Below are positions 22,267 to 34,577 of a stretch of DNA of 64,000 nucleotides, in pieces (the first letter of the stretch is position 1; each line of letters starts with the position of its first letter). The DNA comes from Acorus gramineus (taxonomy: Eukaryota; Streptophyta; Magnoliopsida; Acorales; Acoraceae). Under the pieces are notes generated by a model. That model worked only from the letters and a program-made list of their open reading frames with translations. It searched no databases and was not told the DNA's origin. A program made the translations under genes and the position numbers. The stretch is from positions 1,860,001-1,924,000 of the forward strand of contig JAUJYN010000018.1 in assembly GCA_030737835.1 (NCBI GenBank), in the 5' to 3' direction.

Positions 22267-25200
22267 TGTCACGCCCCAGGGCGGCCAACCCCGGAACGCG
22301 GCAAATGTATACATATCATATCAGAAACCTACACAGGAGGTCAAATGCATATACTCTAAACCACAAATAAAATGACAACACATATCAAATAGGGCTGACA
22401 TAATATATATACAATATAGCGGAAGCAAAAGACTGAATCTGTGAATAAACATTCTACAGACTCGATACACAATCATACGTCCTGTGAGAGCCAATATACA
22501 CGAATACACAACTGAACATATACCAACACGTGCCAAGCACGGAAATACAATACATACAGCTAAGGAAAGGGATGCTGATAGCCTCTGGTACTCGCGGACG
22601 TAGCGCTGCTCCGCTACTGAAGAAATCCCTCGGAAAGCTCCAACTGCTGCTCCGGCTCCAGCTCAGGCTCAGTGGCAACTGGGGAAAAACATATGCGAGG
22701 GGTGAGCCACACGCTCAGTGAACGGCACAACCCATGCATCACAGACAATATTGACCACAACATATTAATCCAGCTAATCCACAATTTCCATAAACAAATC
22801 TAGATCATACCCTCACCTTTACCCCTCAACAAGGGACTCAGGATATTGGGACTTACAATCATTCACAAACAAAACCAGCGGGTCGCTCATCGCCAACCCA
22901 CTTCACCCTCACCCTCACCTTTCCAAAGGTGACATAGGATTTTGGGACTGACTAGGCTGTTGGTCACCCTTAGTCCACCGATAGTCTCTCCCTCCACTCC
23001 GTAGGCCGCCTGGTCTACTCCCATATTCAGCACAGTCCGTCACCTCATCAGGAGGTGCCTACTAATGGGAGCCCTCTGTCAGGAAGGCCCTGTCTAACGC
23101 TGGGGGTAGCCTCCACCGGATCCAACGCAGGGAACAGAACAGCCTATCCATACGCATATGATCCACTCGGATCCGCCGACTACATGCCTCAACAATTCTA
23201 ATGTCATGAACTCTTCAGAGTTCCTCCAGCGCGCATAACCAAGATGCGGGGAAACAAGTACAATCAAAAGCAGTGTTGGAATATCACTGGGGGAAAGAAA
23301 CTCGGGAGGGCGGCGTGAGTTCCCGATACAGGGTACCCCGACAACCAAACAAGGAACACGGAGTACCCTAACACGGGTCTCACCGCTGTCCTCGCAAGGT
23401 CCCTCCCCTATAATATTCACTACTCATGCTAATAATCATACCAAACATACAACTCTAACGTTCTGAATTCCTCAGAACCCACCAGGGCGCATAACTACGA
23501 TGCGGGGAACATGCATAAGGTTATAACAGGGTGGAATATCATTGGGGGAAAGAAACTCGGGAGGGCAGCGTGAGTTCCCATTATAGGACACCCCGACAAC
23601 CAAACAAGGAACACGGTGTACCCTAACCCGGGTCTCACCGCTGTCCTCGCAAGGCCCCTCCCCTATAATATTCACTATAACATGCAATTTAACAAATACT
23701 AGCATTTAATTTAATAAATAAACTAGTAGGGTGTCATGCATCGGTCGGGCTTCCTAACATGGAACCAGGGGACATGCTGCATGGCTCATACACATATCCT
23801 AAGGGTGCAAGTCCCTAACATGCAAAGACTAGGGTAGCATGCATTCTACACATGAATCATACAAGCATGGATTACATATTATTGCAGGTTAATATTTATC
23901 CATGACGCCCCAGGAGAGGTCGGTATACGCCCAAGTGCGTATAATACCTCTCTACTGGGTTGGATTGTCCCACTCACCGGAACTCGGGTCGACGCGCGAC
24001 CGTCCGTCGAGATCTGCAAGACAGGGTATTATTTGGTAAGTATAAATCCACAAATATTATTAAATACTCAAATAAATACCCACAACCCACAACAAACACC
24101 TAACACTCGGGCAAACGTGCACGCGACCCGCACGCACGTTAGCCCGAGCACTCCGGCACCACCCGCACGGCCACCCGACCGCCCGGGTGCACCGCCGCGC
24201 TTCAGCCCGCGCACCGCCGGGCCCCCTGCCCGCCGCCGAGACACACCGCCGAGCTTCCCGGGGCACCCCGCACGCCCCCGCGCGCAGCGCCTCGCCCCGC
24301 GCGCACCCCGCGCGCACCTCCTCTACCTTGCCGCACCTCGCGCGCACCTCGCACACCTTGCCGCACCTCGCGCACACCTCGCACGCACCTCGCACGCCTT
24401 GCCGCACCTCGCGTGCACCTCGCACGCACCACCGCGGCCTCACCGCGGCCTCCGCGCACCGCCACGCACTCGCCGCGGCCTCCGCGCACCCGCGCGACCT
24501 GCTCCACGCGCACCAGCCGCCCAGCTCGCCCAGCATCGACCTCTGCTCGCCCAGCACCGGCCTCTGCTCGCCCAGCACCGGCCACAGCTCGCCCAGCACC
24601 GGCCAGCACCCTGCACCAGGCCCGCGTGCCCTCGCGCGCACGCCGCGCGTACGCGCGCCCGCGCACGCACGCGCGCCTGCCCGCGCGCACCCGACCTGGC
24701 GCCGCCTGGGCTGCTGCTGCTGCTGCTTGCGTCCGAGACAGGGCCCCAGCCTGCCGAGCGCCTCCAACCACCTCTCCCACTGCCGCCGACCACCTCCAAC
24801 CGCCTCCGACCACCCTCCGACGACCCCCACTGCCACCAACCACCTCCCAAACACAAAAACCCTTCCCTAGCATTCATCTAAGCAAGAAAGAAGAGGGAAA
24901 GAAGGCTTACCGAGGGGAGGAAGAGGCGTCCGGTGGATCTCCACGCGCCGAAACCCTTCCCAAAAGCCTTCTCACGCCCCGATCTAGCTTGTCCCTCGGA
25001 ATGGGCCAAATCAGAGGACGAAAAGGGGAGGTCGGGGAGGCTAAAGTCGTCGGAATCGGGTTTTGAAGACACCGGAGTGTAGATCGGGACCCGGTCTACA
25101 CTTCCCGTGCTTTAGGTTTTTTATTTTGAGGGGTCTAGGGGGCTCAAACGGACGAAAAACGGAGAAGGGGAGAGGGGAAATTCACGTCGGGAAGACGATG

Positions 25201-25499
25201 AATAGTACCCCGGGTTATTTGATTTCTATTTATATAGAGCGCGACTTAAAAACCCGGATACGCCCCGGAACTGCGAAATTTTTGCAAACGATGCCAGAAT
25301 TCGATGAAATTTTCGTGGGAGGTCTAAATGGCGCCAGGACACCAAATATGCAGTTAGATTTTCAATCGGAGTCCTCTAACTCAGGACGATAGCTAACAGT
25401 CCAAAAATACGCGGTTCCGACCAAAAACCCTAAAAATTTTTAAAACTGCCAGGACGCTCCAACGGTTACCAGCAGGTTAAAAGTGACACATATATAACA
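22267..25499 (-). repeat. 5' LTR of gypsy element F (3233 bp)
   Basis: It is collinear with the copy at 16224-19478, including exon-like block c at 23978-24013 and the GC-rich tract 24110-24740. It is followed by the duplicated TGTTC. As the 5' LTR it would carry the promoter. Confidence 0.93.
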
Positions 25500-25504
25500 T
25501 GTTC

Positions 25505-26009
25505 AATATCCACTACAAAAAATGAAAAAAAAAAAACTTACAAGGGAGGGGGTGCTTGCTGCAGTAGAGGTGGGGGTGTCAATGCAAGGTGGTGGTGGCC
25601 GAGGGAGGTTGGACGGGGCATCGCAGCCGAGGTGGTGGTGGAGGGAGGTCGCAGGGGTGGAGGATCTGACAGTAGGGGGTGGTTCAGATCTGGTGAGGGG
25701 ATATTATATTTTCAGATCTTGTGAGAGAGATGAGAGGGGTTTGAGTAAAACTTTAAATCCTCGTGAGAGATAAAAGAGAGGTTTGAAAGAAAACAAAAAT
25801 TAGATTTTTTAGGGGATCTGATTAGAGAGATGAGGGGTTCGAAAAAGAGATTTCAAATTTTTGAGGGGAGAGAAAATGGTGACCGAGAGAAACTTATTGA
25901 CCTGTTAGAGTGGATTTGAGTGTTTTTTTCACACACCGTCATATTGCAGTTTCTTTGATCGGACGGTTCACATGTAAGCCGCACCTGCCATTGCGCTGCA
26001 TACAATCAC
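25505..26009 (-). mobile_element. Right terminal inverted repeat, outer segment
   Basis: This is the reverse complement of about 13136-13625 and continues the inner segment that ends at 16223. Its outer end, GCAGCATACAATCAC-like, mirrors GTGATTGAATGCAGC at 13136. The + strand frame at 25522-25773 mirrors a minus-strand frame in the left arm. Confidence 0.75.
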
Positions 26010-27051
26010 TTCCCAATGTAAAGTGGGGGGGACTAATGATATTTATGAGATTGCATTTGAAATTGTAAAAAAAGATTGATGTGTCATTTAACAAGAGATA
26101 TAAGTTTTTTAGGGTTTATGATTATTCTAATAATAGATAAATATAACAGTGGAATAAGTGATTTTTTGTTTAGTTATGTTTTTAATTATTCTAATTTGAG
26201 AAATGTAATAATAAAATTTTTGTTGTTTAATTGACTATGGATAAGCTATGGATACAATGTGAAGATAATGTAAATATAGATTTATAAAATGTGAAAAGAT
26301 GATTTGACCTAAGGATTGACAATTGATTTCACAGTGGGGCCTCTGTGGAATGGATTTGGTGAAACAACACAATTCCAAAGAAAATTGGAATACAAATACT
26401 AGCTTATTTTCACATATTTTGTCATAACTATATCAATCAATTCATTCTAAACAAACAGCTTTTTAGGTCTATTCTCCCCTTATTCCTCTTATTCTCCCCC
26501 AATTCCTCTATCCAAACTGTCATCGAGTGTACTGGCACTGGAAAAAAAAATATTTGCATTTCTCTATCCAACCCCTTGTTCAATCCTATTTGGAGCCTAC
26601 ACTGTTTTTCTTTTTTTTTTTTAAGAAAAAAATCACACTTTTTTTTTATTAGAGTACATGTTGTCATATAAAATAATGTAAATATTGAGATATACTAACA
26701 TATAATTTTTTATTTTTTAAAAAAAAAAATGAAAATTTTTTTTTACCTATAGAACTATAATGATGACGTCAGTATCATAATATTATAATATATAGAATAT
26801 GAGATTCTCAAATAAACAGAAGGACCGAGTGTATCAGCACTCCTAAAAATATTTCCTCTTAGTCTGGGCAATGTTGCTTTTCGGTTGCCCCGGCTCAATT
26901 TCGGTCCCAAGATAGCAAAATCCAAGATAGACTGATACTACCACACACATCACGATACTTTTCACCATTTCCGAATTCCGATCCGTCTCTCGAAGAGAGG
27001 GCGCCAAAATATTAGACAGCGAGAGGAAGAAAAACAAAAGCAAAGGAAACT
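26010..27051. other. AT-rich upstream region of the zf-HIT gene
   Basis: No gene or recognisable element is seen. It is rich in homopolymer A and T runs (26600-26740). The last 200 bp before the ATG at 27052 are less AT-rich and presumably hold the promoter and 5' leader, but no clear TATA box could be assigned. Confidence 0.5.
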
Positions 27052-30000
27052 ATGGCGACGCCTCCGGTGATGACATCGGATGATCCAGCTTCCTCAACTC
27101 GAGAGGCTCGCATGATCTGTCGCGTGTGAGTAATCCAAACACGCATTCATTTCTTCCCATGTAATTCATCAAATCCTCTATTGATCTATGTTTTTGTTTT
27201 CTTGGGGTTTCTGTTGTAGATGTCAAAAGCAGTTCTCTCAGTACACCTGCCCCAGATGCAACTGTCGTTACTGTTCTCTTCCGTGCTACAAGGTTCGATT
27301 TCGTGTTTCACCCTTTTAGGGTTTTCTTTTAAAATATCCTCCTTTATACGTGATTGTGATTGTTTCGGTGTCTGTGGAGGAGATAGAGGCACAGCCTCCG
27401 ATGCTCGGAGTCGTTCATGCAGGAAAACGTGGTAGAGGAGATGCAGATGTTACGCCCTGAAGACGAGACGAAGCGGAGGATGCTTGAGATTCTTAAACGG
27501 TTCCATTCGGAGGAGGGGATGGAAGAGGACAGAGACTTTGAAGATGGTAACTTTATCTTAGCCTTAAATGTCATTCTTAGGAGCTTTTTATTTATGTAGT
27601 TTATCAATGCAATGTGACTTTATTTTTTAATTGGTGAATTTAGTTGAACATAAGAGCTTCTATGATATCGAAAGATGAAAATTTGTTTTTGAAATTGATT
27701 AAATTCCTTTTCTTTTTGACCAATTACAATTACATCTTGGATGTGGTGAACTAACTAGTTGTGGTGAACTCCCTATGCTCCCTATGCTGTGGTGAACTCC
27801 CTATGCTCATCATCTTGGATTACAATTACAAACTGTAGGGTTTATCGAGACAACCTAGTTTAAAGGCTGATATGGTGGTCTTGAAGTGGTGTTTAGATGA
27901 AAGAAAACTCTTCAGCCCCGTTTGGTTCCTGTCATTATTTTAGATGAATTTGCTTTACCAAGAATCATTCTACCGGGAATCATTTTATCAGGAATCCAAA
28001 TTCCATCAATTTGGTTCGCTAGTGGCTTTCTGTAAATAATCACTTTCCAGTGTTTCGTACACGCATGGAAAATGTTAAAGGAACCCATTCTAATAGTCTT
28101 ATATATATACTTGTAAAATTTATTTCTTTATCCATATCATAATTATAAAAATGAGTAATCTTTTTATAAATTTTTTTTATAAATATTTAACAATTGCAAA
28201 TAAATAAAATAACCGATTATATAAATAAACACATAATAAGAGTTTTCGTGAAGAACAAAAGAAAGATGAACTGTGAGAAAGAAAGAGAGAAATGAGAATG
28301 TTTTATTAAGATGTAATTAATTTGTTAGGGATATAATCGTCATTAACAAAATTAATTATATAATCCACCCGGATTTTCAGAATCCTACTAAATTGGTGGG
28401 ATCCAGATTCCACCCATATTTTCCTTCTCACATAGATTTTGAATCTCGTGGAGCCTACAATTTCTTTCAAGATAATTAACAGCCAAACAGTGGATTTTAA
28501 CACTTTCCTAGTAATCTCATGGTGGAATCAAAATCCACCCTTAAGTGGCACGAACTAAACGGGGCCTTAGTGATGGGTATGAAAGAAAACGTGGGAATGT
28601 ATATTTTGTTGTAGATGTGTATGTTTATAATTGAATTAGTAACACATTTGTTGCTGCACAAATTGGAATCTCTTCATCCTCTTATTTGGTGTTGATTGTT
28701 TGTCACGTGCATGTATGCCGAGTTGGAAGTATCTCAAATTCCCAATTAGAGATGTAAGCCGAGTTGGAAACCTGCAAGACATAATTGATGATTCCAAAAT
28801 GATGTGTGTTTATTGTAGTTTCTGAATGGTATGCATTAATATGTGTTTATTGGTAGTTATTATGATTGTTATGCTTTAAACACTGTTTCAAAAAGTAACT
28901 TTAATCCTTATTATTAAACATGATTGATGTTGTAAAAGATGACTTAGAATTCAGATGCCTGATTTATTTAGAGTAAGCCTTTATTATATTTACAGAAGAG
29001 AAAATAGGAACGAGGTTGAAAGAACTTTACATAATGCTGGATAAAGGTATAAGCAAGAGCATTAAGTGAGTCTAAATTACTTGATATAGTCCCAGTGTCC
29101 CCCCCCCCCCGACTCAACCTGTTTATGCTAGACCTTCATCTGCTTCTCTGGTGGGTCTGCCGATGAAACTTCTGTGGTGTGTGCTGGTGGCCTTGTGCTA
29201 CCAGCACACCATTGGATCCTTGCATCCTTTGCTCCATGACCCGGATATCCTTGCATCCTTTGTTCCATGACCCGGATGAAAACAGCGAAAGCATTTGCCA
29301 TCCAAATGCTTCTCCCTTGACGAGATCACTGGACCTTCTCGATCGCTCACCACTTACTGTCATCCAAGTACCCTCTTTTTTATTCATCTTGCAGATTAAA
29401 GTCTGGTCCCCACCTGAACACCAGTCAATTTATTCTTTTATGGATATTCTCTGTCTTTTCTCATCCTTCTTGTTAAATTTCCAAGTTGGCTCAGATATAT
29501 TGGGAATTGGATTTTGTTAGACAATACCAATGAAGAATTATTAATTAAAATGTTGGATTGATGTAATTAGAAGATGGTTGGACATAAGTTTATTTGAGTA
29601 TCTTTTAGTAATGGGTTATATGTTTGAGGCAGCTCATTGGAGTTCTAGATTGTAGGTATTGTGTTTAGCTTTGTATATTCCGATGGCATAAGTGAGTTGA
29701 CTTTTTTTCTTCTCATTTTGTTGCCTTCTATTTTTTTGAGCGAAAGATATTGGCCATCCACTAGTTGTAATGAGCAAGTAGCACACAGCCGAACAACAAG
29801 AAAAAATGGGGAAGAAAACAAGTATAGGACAAAGAATGCGGGAAGTAGGCAAGATGCCATGCCTCCAATCACAAGGAGTCTCTCCTCAATCGCAAGCCTA
29901 CCCCGATCAAAATGAATACTTGAGACCCTCGCACAAAAATGACCCCAATTCGATATAAACCTCTCCACCAGCTCCCAAGCCTTTTCGGAAAAAAAGGAGT

Positions 30001-33000
30001 CAACTGTGAGAAACCATATGGTTTTTCACAAGCCTCATTGCCCACGCCACTGAAGGCATAAGAATTTTTGAAATTTAAGCTTTTTTGCTCTGGTCCCCTT
30101 TCTTCTTGAATTGTGAAAGCCTTTCCACATTTGGCTCAAGGGAATTAAAATTGTGGTTTAGATCCGACGTGTCTCTCCAAAGGCTTTCAAAATAAGTTTA
30201 GCCGCCACACAGTGACTAAAGAGGTGCTCAGTAGATGCCATTGGATCTCTGCAAAACCCGCAATTCGAAGGTTCATCCGGTGCCCACCTAGGTCTACATG
30301 CTTTAGTAAGGAGCCTCTCTTGGTACAAAACCACATGAAAGACTGGACTTTTTAGGGGGACCTTGATGCCCCAAATCTCCTTGCTTTTGGAGGATGGCCT
30401 TTCTCTTTTCCACCAATTGTTACCCTTTCTGACAGTGAAGCCCTCTGACAGGTGAGGCACCCAACACAATGCCAACTGAAACTTCCTCCACATGGGATGG
30501 CTGCAGCAACACAATGACAGATCTCCTCTTGGCAAAGGTTTTCCTCATGGCCACCTCCCTATGGCCTTCCTCACCATCAGTCATGTAGAAATCTCATACC
30601 TGGTCCGTCTTGTTCGTCGCCACTGCAGAGATTGTGGGAAAACATTCCCACAGTGGCCTAGAGTTGCACCAAAGAGAGGACCAGAACCATATCTGATCCT
30701 CACACCCAACATTCTAGGCAATCGCCTCTGAAACTCAGGTTTCACCAGTCAGACCCACTAAATTTAGTAAAATAAGAATAATCTCTAAATTGAATTTGCA
30801 TCAACTATGTAGAATGATCAATAAATCTAAATTACTTGAATGTGCTTACTATTGATATATCCATTTAATATGAAAATATTTGTAATGGCCGGGCATGGTG
30901 TTATATTCCAATGATTTGGAGTGATAGGTCCATCATCACACCAAATGCAATGAAGAGATGACATGATCTCAATTGTATTCTCTTTTGTTGTCTACTAAGC
31001 ATGGAGGTATATATTTTGCACTAATCTGTCACTGTAAGACTAATAATGTTTTCATGGAATATACTTGGCCATTCATCGCTAATATCTGAACAAAATAGAA
31101 GTCACTAGTCGTCCTATGTGATTGATTACTTGTCTATACTTGTTTGACTGTTTATAATGAAACTATAAATGAATTCATTATAATTTGAGTCTATACTTCT
31201 ACATTAGTGCATAAGAACTTGCAGGAATAAGTCTCCATAAGACCAGTTTCATTTCGTGGAATTTACTTAGCTATTTATCACTGATATCTGTTGTGATTTA
31301 TATTTAATCAAGTCTATACTTGGTTGACTATTGTGAAAGTGAGTGATTCTTATTCGTTATTTCATTCGTGCTTCCACCTTTTTTTTATAGGTAAGTGTCT
31401 ATGGGATTTGAACTATTGCAAATTTAGCTGTCAACCTTTGAGCTAGGGTCCCAACCTCAGTTCTTGCTTCCAATTTTTGGTTCTCCAATCCATATTCCTC
31501 TGGACTTTTATGCTTGCATACTCTTTACAGATCAATTTTCCTGTTACTACGACAAATTAATTCCTTCACATTTTCTTCTTGGGGTCTCTTGGCAGTTGAT
31601 GCAGCTCTTTTCTTGGCATCTTCAGACAATTCTCTCAACCTCTTTTCTTTTCTGGTTTCTGCCCACTAATGTGTTTCACTTAAAGAGCATATATGGGTTA
31701 ATCAGTCATGCTATATACTAGTTGTTTTATCTTCTGCCTCATCATCATATTGTAGCTCCCATTCCTTCCCGAATTTGCATATTTCGAGATGAAAATGATT
31801 ATCCAGTAATGCAGGATCAGTGAATATCATGAATTTTGCTGGTCAAGCCCTTACATATTTTTGAACCCCAGATCAAATTTTGATTTTTATTAGTTAGCTA
31901 TATTACCTGTATTGATGGATTGAAATTCAGTGAGGATGTTCCATGTGTTATTATACGGTTCCACTGACAATCATGACAAAGGAAATCAGTTCTTTTTATA
32001 AAAGAAATTCTATTTTCAGGCCTTCTTTGAATTACTTCTGCCTGGCTTGATAGCTAAATAAATAATCCTTTTGCCCTCTCTGCATGCTCAATGTTTTATT
32101 TTTCCTTTTTTTTTTAATACCCAATTAAACAGCCATGGTTGAGTTTTCATGTCTGGCGAGATGCATTAAAACAAAAGGAGTGGGGTTCATGTGCAGACAT
32201 TAGTTGCAAGTAAGCCAAACATGGCCTTGATAGTTTCTTCACGTGCATGGCTCCATCAAAAATATGCTGCTTGAAATCATGGTCTATCTAATTCCCTTTA
32301 TCTTGTATAATTCTATTTATTGGCCATCATACTTCTATCCTCCAGGTATTCATCTAGAAACCTCTCAGTAACTTTGGAAGTCTGTGTACATTGACTAGCA
32401 GACTTATTGATGTCTACTGTTCGAGTATCATCTAAATGAAATGTTCTTTTTTAGCAGATTCAACCCTATCCGAGGAGACGATTCAAAAATTCTTATCTGG
32501 TTTGTTCTCACTTCTCTGCACCTATAACATGTGTGTGTGCGTGTATCATCAATGGCATAAAAATTCATAAGCCTAGGGATGACAGTTACCATCTGTTTGT
32601 TCTTGTCACATTTGCCATGCAGGAGATGAAGTCTATCTGGAAGACCTATCTCCTGATGAAATAAAGCTCTTCCAAAGAGCAGTAGCATCCGGGGAACTCA
32701 GCAAACTCATAGAACCATGGGAACCATGGTGGCTGAATCCCTCTGTAAAGACCCTCTCCCTCAGCCAGGACGGAGTCCGTCTCATCAGACCAATTCAGGA
32801 CCCAGAAACCTCAACAAGTTCACCTGCAACAACCCCCGAAGCCCAACTAATCTGCATCCCAGCTGGTCCAGAATCCCCGTTACCGCCACTCCACAAGCTG
32901 ATCAACAACGAACCATCGCCCCTCTTGCCCGTCCATCTCGTGGACGTTCTATACACCTACTGTTTTACCCTCCGCCACTACAACGGTGACTGGCATTGTG

Positions 33001-33494
33001 ACCCAGCAGGCGCGTGCATGGACGCCCTGACCTTGTCAGTCGTGTTAGGCGACTCGGGCCAGCCTGAGACTGTCTTGGAGGCTGTGTCCAGCTGCATGGA
33101 ATGTGCGTGCTCTCCAGCGTACAGGCACGCGGGGGGTTTGCATTTCAGACTCGGCCTCATTGACGATGTGGTCCACTTGCTTTCTTTAGGAGGAGCTGCA
33201 TTGGTCTGCTCGCTTTGTGATATGCGGAGGCTGATTCAGTCAGGACGGGAGGCTCTGAAGTCGGAGAGAGGGAGGGAGTCGAAGAGGGCGGGAGGTGCGA
33301 GCAAGCTCAAGCTCGCCGAGAGGAAGGTGTATTTTATGATGTGTTGGGTGCATGAGCAGCCGAACGAGGTGTGGCTGTCGTTAGCTGGCGTTGTCGGGGT
33401 GGAGAAGGCGGCGCTAGAGGAGGGGAATAAGCCTGTGAAGAGGGCGTGCGAGGGAGTCTCTTTGGCATCCAAGGTTTTGATTGAGGAGGTATAG
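27052..33494 (+). CDS. ZNHIT2: zf-HIT domain protein, ZNHIT2-like
   Basis: Five exons fit GT-AG rules and stay in frame: 27052-27125, 27220-27292, 27387-27546, 32455-32499 and 32623-33494 (TAG), giving 407 residues. Exons 1-3 encode a HIT-type zinc finger at residues 23-55, with cysteines in the spacing C-x2-C-x8-C-x2-C-x-C-x2-C-x3-C and then HSLRC. After an acidic helical stretch, the last exon carries the long conserved C-terminal region (EPWEPWW near residue 145, then the HLVDVLYTYCFTLRHYNGDW segment). In animals ZNHIT2 works with R2TP/HSP90 and U5 snRNP assembly; a similar role here is inferred. The ATG chosen is the first, 22 codons before the first finger cysteine. Intron 3 is 4.9 kb and holds LINE, MITE and SINE debris. 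Confidence 0.92.
27914..28566. mobile_element. MITE in intron 3 of the zf-HIT gene
   Basis: It is bounded by inverted termini GCCCCGTTTGGTTC and (reverse complement of the right end) GGCCCCGTTTAGTTCG, about 0.65 kb apart. The interior is AT-rich with no coding capacity, and the subterminal GGAATC/GATTCC-rich segments are also inverted. Termini beginning with this sequence are common among plant MITEs. A target duplication is not clear, so the superfamily is left open. Confidence 0.65.
28567..29639. other. Intron 3 sequence without recognised features
   Basis: This is AT-rich intron. A C-run lies at 29100-29110. A 31-bp tandem pair (ATCCTTGCATCCTTTG...) lies at about 29216-29277. The small + frame across the latter (29179-29520) has no recognisable domain. 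Confidence 0.5.
29640..30535 (-). pseudogene. LINE 3' remnant (RT tail, zf-RVT)
   Basis: Minus-strand frames give EIWGIKVPLK, then YQERLLTKA, then a zinc-binding pattern CGFCRDPMASTEHLFSHCV at about 30200-30260. A C-terminal segment (RFISNWGHFCARVSSIHFDRG) follows near 29890-29965. This order is that of the end of plant L1-type ORF2. It sits antisense in intron 3 of the zf-HIT gene and is frame-broken. RT catalytic motifs are absent. Confidence 0.75.
30536..31377. other. Intron 3 sequence without recognised features
   Basis: AT-rich intron. The first 200 bp may be further upstream LINE sequence on the minus strand. Nothing else was identified. Confidence 0.4.
31378..31456 (-). mobile_element. 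Short tRNA-derived SINE fragment
   Basis: On the minus strand there is an A-box-like TAGCTCAAAGGTTGA, a B-box-like AGTTCAAATCCC 30 nt later and a terminal A run. The spacing fits a tRNA-related SINE head with its tail. It is only about 80 bp, so it may be truncated, and no clear target duplication is visible. Confidence 0.5.
31457..32454. other. 3' end of intron 3
   Basis: No element was recognised. It ends in a T-rich tract and a tandem acceptor TTAGCAG. Splicing after either AG keeps the frame (one extra alanine codon plus shift of the split codon), making this a NAGNAG site. Confidence 0.6.
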
Positions 33495-33566
33495 GTTTCT
33501 AGGTGTGGCTGTTGATCATTATCGATTTTAGGTCCATAAATCTCCTGTGTGTGTCCTCTTGTAATA

Positions 33567-33761
33567 ATAATAATTTTTATTTTATGTTTTTTTTTTGCTT
33601 TTTTTGTAGCAAGGCCCGTGAGGGCAGGTATAACTGGACCTGAGTCCTTAACCCAAGATAGGAGACACCCTATGTAAAGGTTTGTGAGGGGTTTGGCGGG
33701 GATTGAACTCTGTCATCCATTTGAAGCGGGTATACTTCAACCACCTCGCTAGCTAGGGGAG
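33567..33761 (-). mobile_element. tRNA-derived SINE with 18-bp target duplication
   Basis: On the minus strand the body begins CCTCCCCTAGCTAGCGAGGT (A box) and has GAGTTCAATCC (B box) about 35 nt later. It ends in an A-rich tail. It is flanked by perfect 18-bp direct repeats GTGTGTCCTCTTGTAATA at 33549-33566 and 33762-33779, as left by LINE-assisted retroposition. It lies about 70 bp after the stop codon of the zf-HIT gene, probably inside or just beyond its 3' UTR. Confidence 0.9.
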
Positions 33762-33779
33762 GTGTGTCCTCTTGTAATA

Positions 33780-34238
33780 TTTGACGAGAGATAGATGTAT
33801 CTGCTTCTGAGTGCATGTTCTATCTTATTGAGGATATTAATTATTCAGGTTTTCATATTCAGTTTTATATTCAGTACAAAGTACATAATTTTGCCACTTT
33901 CATCTTCTGGATCGTTCTATTTGTCTATTACACAAAGGAAATATTGTAAATGTTATCCAAATAAAATATATAAAACAGCATCGTTGATAGAATGTTCTAT
34001 CTTATCTGTTGATGCATTTTAATATAATATTATTTATATTTTATAAGAAAAATGATCGAAATATTTTTAAAAGTTAGAAATATCAAAATCAATTATTTTT
34101 TAAAATTATATCAAAAATTTTTTATTTTATAATTTTAAAAACTCAAAAGACTAATTATATCTTTAACTTGTCTCTACCCTTTTTAAGTTATTCCACATTT
34201 CTTAATTTTGTTAAAAAATTTCAAACATTTTTAATTTT
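33780..34238. other. AT-rich intergenic spacer
   Basis: No gene is seen. The sequence is A/T rich up to the LTR of the copia element. Confidence 0.6.
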
Positions 34239-34544
34239 TGTTGTAAACTAAATAGAATATGATATATAAAAGTATATAAACAAAGCACACAAGCATATAG
34301 AAGAAAAGTAGAGAGAGATTCTTATTCACTATTTGTTGGTTGAATACAAGAGAGAACCCCTCTATTTATAGGGTGCATAGAGGAATCCCAAAGGTGGAGA
34401 GTTACAAGTCTATAGAGGTGAGGGGGAGATAGTGGGGCAATAATGGGAGTGTTATGGAATAGAAGAGTGGGGGAGGTTATGGAGTTGAAGAGTGGGGGAG
34501 GTTATGAGTTAGAGAAGTGGTGGTTATCCACCATATTCACAACA
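34239..34544 (-). repeat. 3' LTR of the copia element (306 bp)
   Basis: It is collinear with 39641-39921 except for about 25 bp extra near 34465-34490 (a duplicated AGAGTGGGGGAGGTTATGGAGTTGA-like segment). A CTCTATTTATAGGG segment near 34362 is a TATA-like site on the minus strand. Confidence 0.92.
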
Positions 34545-34577
34545 CTCCCCCTTGGATGACCACCACGCTAAGAAAAT

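Larger units (their letters stand above)
16224..25499 (-). mobile_element. Gypsy LTR retrotransposon (F) with complete LTRs
   Basis: A 9276-bp element is flanked by perfect 5-bp duplications TGTTC (16219-16223 and 25500-25504). It has TG...CA termini, two LTRs of 3255 and 3233 bp, a tRNA-Met-like primer-binding site and a polypurine tract, all oriented to the minus strand. Inside are a gag, part of a protease and a terminal RT fragment. Most of pol is missing and about 0.75 kb of a different LTR family lies in its place, so the element cannot be autonomous. The LTRs are nearly identical by eye, differing by scattered substitutions and a 30-bp unit near 18420, which suggests a fairly recent insertion. 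Confidence 0.93.

Noticed and set aside
31378-31456. Possible tRNA gene on the minus strand
   Set aside because: A- and B-box-like sequences are present, but no cloverleaf can be drawn and an A tail follows, so a SINE fragment fits better.
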